Assembly (NCBI GenBank): GCA_021739645.1
Contig: JAIPBL010000042.1
Location: 1 to 52,848, forward strand
DNA length: 52,848 nucleotides
From: Saprospiraceae bacterium
GTDB lineage: Bacteria; Bacteroidota; Bacteroidia; Chitinophagales; Saprospiraceae
Reading direction: 5' to 3'
The notes below the pieces were generated by a model. The model did not search any database. It was not told the origin of the DNA and saw nothing but the letters and a program-made list of their open reading frames with translations. Of this stretch, positions 44,229-51,503 are shown piece after piece. The first letter of the stretch is position 1; each line of letters begins with the position of its first letter. The position numbers were made by a program, and so were the translations under genes.

Positions 44229-44248
44229 CGCCGAAGCGGACTTCGGCG
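44229..44248. repeat. REP-like palindrome (right of an inverted pair)
   Basis: 8-bp stem cgccgaag / cttcggcg with loop cgga, the complement of the tccg loop at 44160, so the two palindromes are in opposite orientation, like a BIME. Confidence 0.75.
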
Positions 44249-44284
44249 ATACATCAACCTTTTTGGGCCATCATCAAAAAAAAT

Positions 44285-45631
44285 TCAACCTCTAACCACC
44301 TCGTTCTCAAGCACTTCCATCACACCATCAGCATTCACGGCATTGAGGAGCACGGGCTGGATGGTGTTGATGGCATCCGCATCGAGCGGCAGGTCAACCT
44401 TGATGTAATTGTCAGTAAAACCAGACATGCGCCCTTTTACTGCACTTTTTTCGAAGAGCACCAACCTCGTTTCTCCGAGGTGGTTTTGGTAAAAATGGCG
44501 GCGTTTTTTTTCGGATAAAATGGTCAGCATTTCATTGCGCTTGCGTCGTTCCTGCACGGGCACGGGGTCGGACATCTCGGCGGCAGGAGTGTTCGGGCGC
44601 TCGGAGTAGGTGAACACGTGCAGGTACGACACATCCAGCTCATTCAAGAAACGGTAGGTTTCCAAAAAGTCTTCCTCCGTCTCGCCAGGAAAACCCACGA
44701 TGACGTCCACCCCAATGCAGCAATGCGGCATCCGCTGCTTGATGAGCGCCACCCGCTCGGCATACAACTCCTGGCGGTAACGGCGGCGCATGGCGGCCAG
44801 TTGCTTGTTGTTTCCGCTTTGCAATGGCATGTGAAAATGCGGCATGAACCGCTCGCTCCCCGCCACAAACTCGATGATTTCCTCGTTGCAAAGGTTTGGT
44901 TCGATACTCGAAATACGAAAGCGTTCGATGCCCTCCACCTTGTCCAGTTCCTTTATCAGGTCAATGAAAAGCGCTTCTTTTTTGGGCTTCATTCCCTCGA
45001 TGACCTCTGTTCCGTTGCCAAAGTCGCCGATGTTCACGCCCGTCAGCACAACCTCTTTCACGCCCATTTCTGCTATTTTCCGGGCATTGGCCACCACGCT
45101 TTCCACAGTATCGCTGCGGCTGCTGCCACGGGCCAGCGGGATGGTGCAAAATGTGCATTTGTAGTCGCAGCCGTCCTGCACTTTGAGGAAGGAACGAGTC
45201 CGGTCACCGAAGCTGAAAGCATGGGTGAAAGTGTTGGCCTCTTTCACCTCGCCAGCCTGAACCATGCCCTTGCCGGGCGCTTTGCTCAGGTTGTCCACAA
45301 AATCGAGGATGCGGAATTTCTCAGAGGCGCCCAGCACGAGGTCCACGCCGGGTATCTCGGCGATTTCCTGCGGTTTCAGTTGGGCGTAGCAGCCCACGAC
45401 GATGACGTTGGCATTCGGCGATTTGCGCAGGGCCCGCCGCACGATTTGGCGGCACTTGCGGTCAGCAAATTCTGTCACTGAGCAGGTGTTGATGACGAAG
45501 ATGTCGGCACCTCCCTCGAAACTAACCTCGGAGTAGCCAGCGTCCTCGAAGAGCCTGCCAATGCTGGAGGTTTCGGAGTAGTTCAGCTTGCAGCCGAGGG
45601 TAAGGAATGCGACGGATTTTGGCGTAGCCAT
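44285..45631 (-). CDS. mtaB: tRNA t6A37 methylthiotransferase
   Basis: Radical-SAM enzyme that adds a methylthio group to N6-threonylcarbamoyladenosine at position 37 of tRNAs reading ANN codons. 448 aa from ATG 45631: N-terminal MTTase domain with the cluster Cys residues (FLTLGCKLNYSETSS, VINTCSVTEFADRKC), radical-SAM motif CxxxCxxC in DGCDYKCTFCTIPLARG, and a C-terminal TRAM domain (GRMSGFTDNYIKVDL). The MtaB/YqeV group is favoured over MiaB by GCKLNYSE. The upstream extension to 45712 is encoded partly by a repeat. Confidence 0.94.
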   Translation of the reverse strand: MATPKSVAFLTLGCKLNYSETSSIGRLFEDAGYSEVSFEGGADIFVINTCSVTEFADRKCRQIVRRALRKSPNANVIVVGCYAQLKPQEIAEIPGVDLVLGASEKFRILDFVDNLSKAPGKGMVQAGEVKEANTFTHAFSFGDRTRSFLKVQDGCDYKCTFCTIPLARGSSRSDTVESVVANARKIAEMGVKEVVLTGVNIGDFGNGTEVIEGMKPKKEALFIDLIKELDKVEGIERFRISSIEPNLCNEEIIEFVAGSERFMPHFHMPLQSGNNKQLAAMRRRYRQELYAERVALIKQRMPHCCIGVDVIVGFPGETEEDFLETYRFLNELDVSYLHVFTYSERPNTPAAEMSDPVPVQERRKRNEMLTILSEKKRRHFYQNHLGETRLVLFEKSAVKGRMSGFTDNYIKVDLPLDADAINTIQPVLLNAVNADGVMEVLENEVVRG

Positions 45632-45640
45632 TTGTATTGC

Positions 45641-45674
45641 AGGTAAAAAGTAAAAAGGCAAAAGTACAAAGTGG
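45641..45674. repeat. Heptad repeat (aggtaaa/aaggcaa family)
   Basis: Units aggtaaa / aagtaaa / aaggcaa / aagtaca / aagtggg, 9 bp upstream of the mtaB ATG. Relative of 39089-39118. Confidence 0.6.
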
Positions 45675-45710
45675 GGGTCGTACAGGACGGGAGGGGAGTG
45701 GTTTTTTAGC

Positions 45711-45749
45711 AAAAAAAAAAGCGGGACAGCATTAATGCCGCCCCGCTTT
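45711..45749 (-). terminator. Terminator of the skp genes
   Basis: On the - strand a 13-bp stem (45747-45735 with 45732-45720, two G-T pairs) is followed by ten T (45720-45711). It lies about 120 bp after the stop of the second skp gene. Confidence 0.75.
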
Positions 45750-45869
45750 TGAGCGTTTTATGGTCGGAAAAGTCGTTTTCAAACTAACAGCAGGTAGGAG
45801 ACTTCTAAATCTATGAAATAAGCATCTCTCCCACTTTTACCTTTAAAGTTTTCCCTTTTCCTTCAAAAA

Positions 45870-46388
45870 TTACTGCAAACCCAACTTGGCCTTAACAAGA
45901 GCTGTCACGTCAGTGGATTCGTCGGCGTATAAAATCACGCCGGACTGTGCATCAAAAATGTACTGGAACCCGCCTTCTTTGGCCACATCCTGAATTGCGG
46001 TATTGACCTTGGTGAGGATAGGTTCCATCTCCTTTTGTTGCTTGTCAGCCATGTCGCCTTCCATTTTTTGGCCGTAGGCATACAGTTCTTCCTGCATCTT
46101 TTGAAGTTCAGCTGTTACATTCTCTTCTTCCTTCGGCGTCATTTCGCCTTCCCCTTTTTTCTTGGCAGCGGCTGCTTGTTTTTGTTGAAAAGCGGCGACT
46201 TTGGCTTCGCCATCTTTTTTCAAAATGGCTTCGTACGCCTTCAAGGTGGATTGCATCTGTTTCATCTCCGGCAGATCCGTTAGGATGGCGGCGGAGTTGA
46301 CGTAACCAAACTTCTGCGCTTGCGCCATATTGGCAAAGCAAACGAGCATGGTGGTGATAATTCCTGCTTTTATGAAATTCTTGATCAT
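45870..46388 (-). CDS. OmpH/Skp family periplasmic chaperone, second copy
   Basis: A 172-aa protein with a signal peptide (about 1-23, cleavage near MAQAQ). The mature part is a long charged coiled coil (KAYEAILKKDGEAKVAAFQQ, TAELQKMQEELYAYGQKMEG) framed by short beta segments (FGYVNSAAILTDLPEMKQM and FIFDAQ-type FQYIFDAQSGVILYAD), the Skp fold that holds unfolded outer-membrane proteins. It is transcribed after a paralogue 250 bp upstream, with its own TAATTTTG box. Confidence 0.9.
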   Translation of the reverse strand: MIKNFIKAGIITTMLVCFANMAQAQKFGYVNSAAILTDLPEMKQMQSTLKAYEAILKKDGEAKVAAFQQKQAAAAKKKGEGEMTPKEEENVTAELQKMQEELYAYGQKMEGDMADKQQKEMEPILTKVNTAIQDVAKEGGFQYIFDAQSGVILYADESTDVTALVKAKLGLQ

Positions 46389-46475
46389 TGTACTTAAACG
46401 TTTTTCATGGTATGCCTCGCCTCCGGCGCTTTCGCCGTTTCAGCGGGTTTTCCGTTAGTATTTGTAAATAGTGCA

Positions 46476-46483
46476 CAAAATTA
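46476..46483 (-). promoter_or_regulatory. Candidate -7 box (TAATTTTG) of the second skp gene
   Basis: Reads TAATTTTG on the - strand, 88 bp before the ATG; identical to the box upstream of the other skp copy. Confidence 0.35.
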
Positions 46484-46497
46484 GCAAAAAGGTTGTA

Positions 46498-46636
46498 CGA
46501 TTTACGATTGGAAGCCGTGGTTGGCGTTTAAAACAGCTTCTGATTACGATGATTCCCAAATAAAGCATGTCCACATTTCCTTTTGAAGGAAGCTACCCCC
46601 TCCTATTCGTAAATCGTAAATCGTAAATCGTAAATT
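46498..46636. repeat. Heptad repeats (gtaaatc family), inverted pair
   Basis: One unit pair (acgatttacgatt) at 46498-46510 and four units of cgtaaat at 46605-46635 in opposite orientation. They lie in the gap between the skp genes; the right block ends just before the stop codon of the first copy. Confidence 0.75.
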
Positions 46637-46639
46637 GCC

Positions 46640-47155
46640 TTACTTGCGCTTCAGCCGCTCCAACACGTCGCTAGTTTTGTCGTAGCTGGGGCTGGCAAAG
46701 AGCATTCCGGCAGAACTGCTTTTATCGAAAATGAAGTCGTAGCCTTTGTCGCTGGCATAGTCCTCGATGGCCGCATACACTCGGTCTTGGATGGGTTGTA
46801 CCAGTTCTTTACGGCGCTGAAAAAGCGCACCATCTGGGCCGAACTTATCTTTTTGAAGCTCACGGACTTTCTTCTCCATTTCCATGATTTCGTCTTCTTT
46901 TTTGCGGCGGGCATCGTCGCTCATTAGCACCTGTTCGGCCTGGTATCGGTTGTACTGGCCCTTGATGTTGTCATATTCCTGGGCAATTTCCTGGCGCCAA
47001 GTGGACGCCACATTGTCCAGCTCGTCCTGTGCCTTTTGGTATTCGTCAATGCTTTCGAGAATGACCTTAACGTCCACGTAAGCGATACGCTGGGCCTCTG
47101 ATTTAAAGGCAAAAGCAGCGATAAAAAACAATGCGAAAAATGTGTTCTTAACCAT
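46640..47155 (-). CDS. OmpH/Skp family periplasmic chaperone, first copy
   Basis: A 171-aa protein with a signal peptide (about 1-21, cleavage near KSEAQ) and the Skp architecture: beta segment RIAYVDVKVILESIDEY, coiled coil about 45-115 (EEKEDEIMEMEKKVRELQKD region), and the C-terminal KGYDFIFDKSSSAGMLFAS, which is the most conserved piece of the family. Two skp-like genes in a row are normal for Bacteroidota, often next to the BamA gene, which is not in the window. Confidence 0.9.
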   Translation of the reverse strand: MVKNTFFALFFIAAFAFKSEAQRIAYVDVKVILESIDEYQKAQDELDNVASTWRQEIAQEYDNIKGQYNRYQAEQVLMSDDARRKKEDEIMEMEKKVRELQKDKFGPDGALFQRRKELVQPIQDRVYAAIEDYASDKGYDFIFDKSSSAGMLFASPSYDKTSDVLERLKRK

Positions 47156-47203
47156 GATAGATTTTTTTTGATTTTATGATTTTGTTGAAATTCAGAATGC
47201 CGC

Positions 47204-47235
47204 CAAAATTAAGGCTTTCCGTTCGGCTGGCGAAA
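47204..47235 (-). promoter_or_regulatory. Candidate promoter of the first skp gene
   Basis: On the - strand TAATTTTG (47211-47204) with TTTC (47235-47232) 20 bp upstream, close to the TTTG / TAnnTTTG consensus. The 264-bp gap holds nothing else that I can see. Confidence 0.4.
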
Positions 47236-47419
47236 GTTAAGACTACGTTCTGTCAACTTTGCTACAACGCACTTTTCTTAACTTTTTAAAAAACTGCCTT
47301 GCAACTTGCACTCAATGAACGACTTAGGGAGTCAACGGTTGCCCGGATGGCCCAGACTTTAACGTGGGTTTAACCAGCATAAAACAAGGTTTAACAGTTT
47401 TGGCCAAGCTTCCAGTTGC

Positions 47420-49183
47420 TCAAAACTCGCCAATCACCTCCGCTTCCAGCTCCCAGTTGGCTCGCAGCTCCTCCAGCGTTTTCCGAACGACCCGCTCCGG
47501 CTGACGGTGAAGGTCGTAGCTGCCAGTCGTCCAACGCCCGTTTCGGTCGAGGTCTTCAATCAATTCGACAGTGTAGGTGGCGGGGGGCATCAGGTCGAGT
47601 TTTACCTGAAAATCCGCTACATCTGCCACTTTCCAGACCTTCACTGGTGGCGATTCGGGCTTTTCCAACAGGCGGATGATGTAGGCTTTGGCGGTGTCCA
47701 GTTTCGTTACTTTCAGCATCATCGTACCGAGGTCCTTTGCTTGGCCAACGGTAATTTTTTGATAGATACTGTCCGTGTTGCTCAGGCCGTACATGCTTGT
47801 CACGCCGCCGGGCAATATTTGAAGCTCGTAACCAACGCCTTCTTTCCACGGGTATTTCACCGCCAAAGTCCTTTTTGCCAAGGAGTCAATGCTGAATTTT
47901 GGCGTCACGATGGTCTTTGTGGTGTCTTCCAACAAGCGAAGGTTAGTGGCTTCGAATCCGACCAACGGGTAGTTAAAAGACAAACGGAACGGCTGACCTG
48001 GCACCAATTTTTGTGGTTGGCCGGTCGGTTTTGCGGCAGTCGTGAATTTGGCAACATCCAAAAAGCCAGCTCGAAGGCCACTTTTTACCAAAACGGTGTC
48101 CACGCTCGTGTCACGCTGCACGAACACCCGCCAAGTAGTGTCCTGCACAGGGTGGTTGTACCATAGCCGGAGGGTGTCTTTGTCGTTTTCAAAAAAGACG
48201 ACCTGCCCCAAACTGTCAAAACTGACCTTCGCCTCGATGGGCGGTTGGTTGAAAGTAAGATTTACCTGCCCGTATTTCGTGACGTCCTTGCTTCGCAAAA
48301 ACAGGGGTTTTTCTTCGGCAAAAAGTTTCAGGTTGACCTTAGGTGTGGGTGGCAGTTTGGGCTTCGCTATTGCCGGGAGGCTATCAATTTTCACCACCAA
48401 CGAGTCGCTTTGGAGGCTGTCTTGTTGCAGCGTATCTTGTTCCGCCACGGTTGTATCGGGCAGCATTTCACCACTCAAAACCAGGTTGCTGTCGAGGAAG
48501 CCAATCTGCTCGGCATCGCTGTCGAAGCGGTAGTTGAGGTTCAGGTCGTTCAGCGCCACGGCCTTGAAAGTGCCCGATTTTACGTTGTTCACTTTGAATT
48601 TGCCCTCCTTGTCCGTCATCGCAAAATAGAACGGTCGCTCCTTTCTCACCACCGAATCGGCGAGGTTTTCATAGAGCATGAACAGGGTTTTCTCCACGGG
48701 CTTGCCCGTCCAGGCATCGGCGATTTGACCCTCCACCGACAGCGAATCAATGTAGTCTCCAGTGGAAAAAACGAACACGATAGGCGCCACATTCCCCTCT
48801 GTGATGTCCCGGATGGCCTGTCCGAAATTGATGACGTAGGTGGCACTGTCCCGCAACACCTCATCCTTGTCGAAAAGGACTTGGATGGTTTTCTTTCGAC
48901 GCACGATTTCTGGGCGCTTTGCCAGCGGGGGCGAGATGACCACTTGCGTGAACACGTCCCGCAATTCCACCCACTCGTCAAAGGCAAGCACGATGTCCTG
49001 TTTTTTGAAACGAGTCTGAAAATTTCGGGTGGATTGTTCGGTTTTGAGCTTGGGCGGGTCGAGGTCTTTCGGGCCGCCTACCGGCAATACGGGGTTGGCG
49101 CAGCCGGCGAGGACAAGCGTCAACGCCAACATTGGCCAAGTAAAAAGCGGCAGTTTTAATATTTGCAAAAGACCTTTTTTCAT
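47420..49183 (-). CDS. Ig-like domain lipoprotein (SbsA/Big_5 type)
   Basis: A 587-aa lipoprotein from ATG 49183 with lipobox LVLAGC followed by NPVLPVGGPKDLDPPKL, a start that is very typical of this Bacteroidota family. The first 110 residues carry an Ig-like SbsA-type domain (FKKQDIVLAFDEWVELRDVF, ATYVINFGQAIRDITEGN). The rest is beta-sandwich material with a carboxypeptidase-regulatory-like part (VEGQIADAWTGKPVEKT, DKEGKFKVNNVKSGTFKAVAL) and a C-terminal domain ending YTVELIEDLDRNGRW. Function unknown; cell-surface or envelope role likely. The frame upstream of 49183 is not used. Confidence 0.85.
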   Translation of the reverse strand: MKKGLLQILKLPLFTWPMLALTLVLAGCANPVLPVGGPKDLDPPKLKTEQSTRNFQTRFKKQDIVLAFDEWVELRDVFTQVVISPPLAKRPEIVRRKKTIQVLFDKDEVLRDSATYVINFGQAIRDITEGNVAPIVFVFSTGDYIDSLSVEGQIADAWTGKPVEKTLFMLYENLADSVVRKERPFYFAMTDKEGKFKVNNVKSGTFKAVALNDLNLNYRFDSDAEQIGFLDSNLVLSGEMLPDTTVAEQDTLQQDSLQSDSLVVKIDSLPAIAKPKLPPTPKVNLKLFAEEKPLFLRSKDVTKYGQVNLTFNQPPIEAKVSFDSLGQVVFFENDKDTLRLWYNHPVQDTTWRVFVQRDTSVDTVLVKSGLRAGFLDVAKFTTAAKPTGQPQKLVPGQPFRLSFNYPLVGFEATNLRLLEDTTKTIVTPKFSIDSLAKRTLAVKYPWKEGVGYELQILPGGVTSMYGLSNTDSIYQKITVGQAKDLGTMMLKVTKLDTAKAYIIRLLEKPESPPVKVWKVADVADFQVKLDLMPPATYTVELIEDLDRNGRWTTGSYDLHRQPERVVRKTLEELRANWELEAEVIGEF

Positions 49184-49238
49184 AAAAACGCCATTGGGCG
49201 GGGCCAAAGATGCCGCATTTGCCGAAGTTTAACAAGAC

Positions 49239-49309
49239 AGTGTGCAGTTTGACAGTTGGCAGGGGGCAGTCGGTGGCTGTTATCACGGTCTCGACTGCTA
49301 ACTGCCCAC
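49239..49309. repeat. Heptad hairpin element (cagttgg family)
   Basis: Left arm with gtgcagt / ttgacag / ttggcag / gggg-cagtcgg units, right arm near 49293 with gactgctaactgccca, its approximate complement. It lies between xerD and the lipoprotein and its right end overlaps the stop of xerD. Confidence 0.7.
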
Positions 49310-50268
49310 TATTTCACCCCTCGCATCTCGACGTTTCTCGGGTGAAAGTTCAGCACCGTTTCCTTCAAATAATCCGTGTCGAGGTGCGTGTAAATCTCGG
49401 TGGTCGTGATGCTCTCGTGACCGAGCATGTCCTGCACGGCTTTGAGGTCGGCCCCGCCCTCGATGAGGTGGGTGGCGAAGGAATGCCGGAAGGTGTGCGG
49501 GCTGATGTTCTTCTCGATGCCCGCCAGTTTTGCAAGGTCTTTCACAATGAGAAAAACCATGATTCGGGTGAGCTTGCTGCCCCGGCGGTTGAGGAACAGC
49601 ACGTTTTCGTTGTCTTTTTTGATTTTCATGTGCCGCCGAACGCCATCCACATAAAACCCGATATGCTTCACCGCTTCATCGCCGATGGGCACGAGGCGCT
49701 CCTTGTCGTTTTTGCCCAGCACCTTGATGAAGCCCACATCGAAATGCAGGTTCGAGATGCGGAGGTTGGTCAGTTCGCTCACCCGCAAGCCGCAGGCGTA
49801 GAGGGTTTCGAGCATGGCCCGGTTGCGCAGGCCAAGTGGGTCGCTGTGGTCAATGGCGGCGAGCATCCGCTGGATTTCGTCGTAGTTCAGCACCTCTGGG
49901 ATTTTGCGGTCGAGCTTGGGGGTTTCGAGCATCTCGGTGGGGTCGGTTTGGAGGATGTCCTCCACGAGCAGGTAACGATAAAACGCCTTGATACCTGAAA
50001 TCAGGCGAGCCTGCGAGCGCATGTCGAGGCCGAGTTCGTTGAGCCATTTGAGCATTTTTTGGAAATCCACCAAGATTAAGTCGCCGGGGCTGGGCAGCGG
50101 TGGTCTTGGTTGCCCTTCGGGCAATGATTGCGAAGCGACAAGTTGTTGCAAATCAAGGTACTGCACCAGTTTTCCAATGTCCCGCAGGTACGCCTCGATG
50201 GTGTTGCCGGACATGGAACGCTCTAAAAGCAAGTAGGCGTGAAAACCTTTGATGTATGATTGCCACAT
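49309..50268 (-). CDS. xerD: Tyrosine recombinase XerD
   Basis: Site-specific recombinase that resolves chromosome dimers at dif. The catalytic set is complete: R162 (ACGLRVSEL), K186 (LGKNDKERLVP), H258 and R261 (HTFRHSFATHL), H284 (LGHES) and Y293 (TTEIYTHLD). The N-terminal SAM-like core-binding domain covers about 1-95. At 319 aa it is about 20 residues longer than usual. The extra stretch, SLPEGQPRPPLPSPG (about 48-62), lies in the N-terminal domain and is encoded by sequence containing a palindrome (50110-50124). No dif site was looked for beyond inspection. Housekeeping gene, not a phage integrase. Confidence 0.93.
   Translation of the reverse strand: MWQSYIKGFHAYLLLERSMSGNTIEAYLRDIGKLVQYLDLQQLVASQSLPEGQPRPPLPSPGDLILVDFQKMLKWLNELGLDMRSQARLISGIKAFYRYLLVEDILQTDPTEMLETPKLDRKIPEVLNYDEIQRMLAAIDHSDPLGLRNRAMLETLYACGLRVSELTNLRISNLHFDVGFIKVLGKNDKERLVPIGDEAVKHIGFYVDGVRRHMKIKKDNENVLFLNRRGSKLTRIMVFLIVKDLAKLAGIEKNISPHTFRHSFATHLIEGGADLKAVQDMLGHESITTTEIYTHLDTDYLKETVLNFHPRNVEMRGVK
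50110..50124. repeat. REP-like palindrome inside xerD
   Basis: ttgccc / gggcaa around ttc. Lies in the insert of XerD. Confidence 0.5.
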
Positions 50269-50314
50269 GTTTCAGTTATTAGATTGAATGGGCTTAGAAC
50301 AATGTCATCGCCAA

Positions 50315-50440
50315 ATGAGGCAGATGCAGGCATATTTTGAAAAAGTGGAAAGGTTTGTTCTCTTAGATTCAAGTCACAAATGCAACTCTTTGGCAAATTT
50401 CGTGGAATGGAAAAATAAAGGGTGCAGTCCTTCCCGATAG
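50315..50440 (+). pseudogene. Possible N-terminal fragment of an IS4-type transposase
   Basis: A 41-codon frame on the + strand contains FEKVERFVLLDSSHKCNSL, which resembles the strand carrying the first catalytic Asp of IS4-family transposases. The following gene remnant of the same type lies on the other strand, so an inversion within a decayed element is possible. The match is short and could be chance. Confidence 0.25.
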
Positions 50441-50465
50441 CAATCTCATGGGCGTCAAGGTAAAT

Positions 50466-50762
50466 TTAAAAGTACAATTGTTCTAAGAAATTGGGTTCTT
50501 TGACAAATAGTGTGGTGAAGCCCGAAGGGCTTAAATGTAAATAGCCCCTCCCGATAGCACCAGACCGGATGCAAAGGTCGCCTGCTTTCAGCACCGGAAC
50601 AATGGCCTCGACATAGCTTTGGTCGTCCTCCCGGAAACTGAACAGTTTCAACTCGCTGTGGCCCCTCTCCAGCAAATTCAGGCGCAGTTGGATATTTGCC
50701 ACGGCGCTCGGGCTCCTATGCGAAAAAGGCCCCGGAAAAAACGCTTCCACATTGTCCGGCAA
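50466..50762 (-). pseudogene. Remnant of an IS4-family transposase
   Basis: A 98-aa frame with no proper start. It begins LPDNVEAFFPGPFSH (family motif LP..-FPG) and continues through SAVANIQLRLNLLE and SYVEAIVPVLKAGDLCIR, which corresponds to the GDL-IRDLGYF motif around the second catalytic Asp. That motif is broken: GAIGRGYLHLSPSG stands where DLGYF should be, encoded by sequence with a tcccgatagca repeat (also at 50432) and an aagccc-gaa-gggctt palindrome (50519-50533). After FTTLFVKEPNFL the frame soon ends; the C-terminal catalytic part is missing. Dead element. Confidence 0.6.
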
Positions 50763-50890
50763 AATTAGACCACCTCAGTGTCCTATTTTACCCGCAAAGT
50801 TGAAATCAATACCCTAACGATGCTTTGATACTTTTACACTGACACAAAAACCCCAATTCCCTACCTTTACGAAAAAAAACATTGCTCACT

Positions 50891-51340
50891 ATGCACCACA
50901 AACCCCTCCTCCTTGCCCACTGTCAGCAATACGTGAACCAGCGACTTGAAACCATCACCAGTACCCAAGCGGGCATCCGGCAAGCCCTCGACGAAGAGAC
51001 CAAGAGCACCGCTGGCGACAAGCACGAAACCGGCCGGGCAATGATGCAGCTCGAACAGGAAAAGCTGGCGCTGCAACTAGCGGAAGTGCAACAGCTCCAA
51101 CAGGTAGTGGATAGGATTCAATTGGAAGACTTGCCGCCGGGCATTGGTGAGGGCAGCTTGGTGCTGACTGGTCAGGGCAATTACTTCATTGCCATCAGCG
51201 CCGGAAAGCTGGAACTGGACGGAATGGTTTACTATCTCATATCGCTAGCATCCCCTATCGCAGCAGCGTTGGTGAGCCGCAAGGCAGGTGAAACTTTCGT
51301 TTTTCGGGAACAAAGCATCCATATCTTGGAAGTACGGTAA
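50891..51340 (+). CDS. GreA/GreB-like C-terminal domain protein
   Basis: A 149-aa cytoplasmic protein from ATG 50891. A helical N-terminal half (QRLETITSTQAGIRQALDEE, KHETGRAMMQLEQEKLALQL) is followed by a beta domain with GEGSLVLTGQGNYFIAIS, YYLISLASPIAAALVSRKAGE and FVFREQSIHIL, which is the C-terminal domain of GreA/GreB transcription factors. The N-terminal coiled coil is much shorter than that of GreA, so it may bind RNA polymerase without stimulating cleavage (inference). Bacteroidota members of this family are often misnamed. TTG at 50882 is a less likely start. Confidence 0.8.
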   Translation: MHHKPLLLAHCQQYVNQRLETITSTQAGIRQALDEETKSTAGDKHETGRAMMQLEQEKLALQLAEVQQLQQVVDRIQLEDLPPGIGEGSLVLTGQGNYFIAISAGKLELDGMVYYLISLASPIAAALVSRKAGETFVFREQSIHILEVR

Positions 51341-51462
51341 TGCCGATTTTCCGCTTGCAGCTTATTCGGAATGACGCCACTGAGGGGTTGGCTATCCGCG
51401 AGCACTTCAAAAGACTGGCGTATTATTCCGTCATAAGCGCATAAAAACTGGGGTTGGATCGT

Positions 51463-51470
51463 TAGCTTTG
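51463..51470 (+). promoter_or_regulatory. Candidate -7 box (TAGCTTTG) for the secreted protein gene
   Basis: Exact fit to TAnnTTTG, 33 bp before the ATG; no good -33 box. Confidence 0.3.
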
Positions 51471-51503
51471 TCATCCAAATTGTTAAAAAAATAAATTGCC
51501 CAA

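Noticed and set aside
2176-49309. CRISPR array suggested by the many short repeats
   Set aside because: Units are 7-8 bp, tandem and degenerate, without unique spacers of regular length, and no cas gene is present.
49309-50268. XerD as a phage or integron integrase
   Set aside because: Close to housekeeping XerD in motifs and length, no attachment site, phage or cassette genes around.
51349-51450. Possible - strand gene fragment between the GreA-like gene and the secreted protein
   Set aside because: A short open frame contains plausible protein-like sequence (CAYDGIIRQSFEVLADSQPL), but I do not recognise it and it continues into the antisense of the GreA-like gene.
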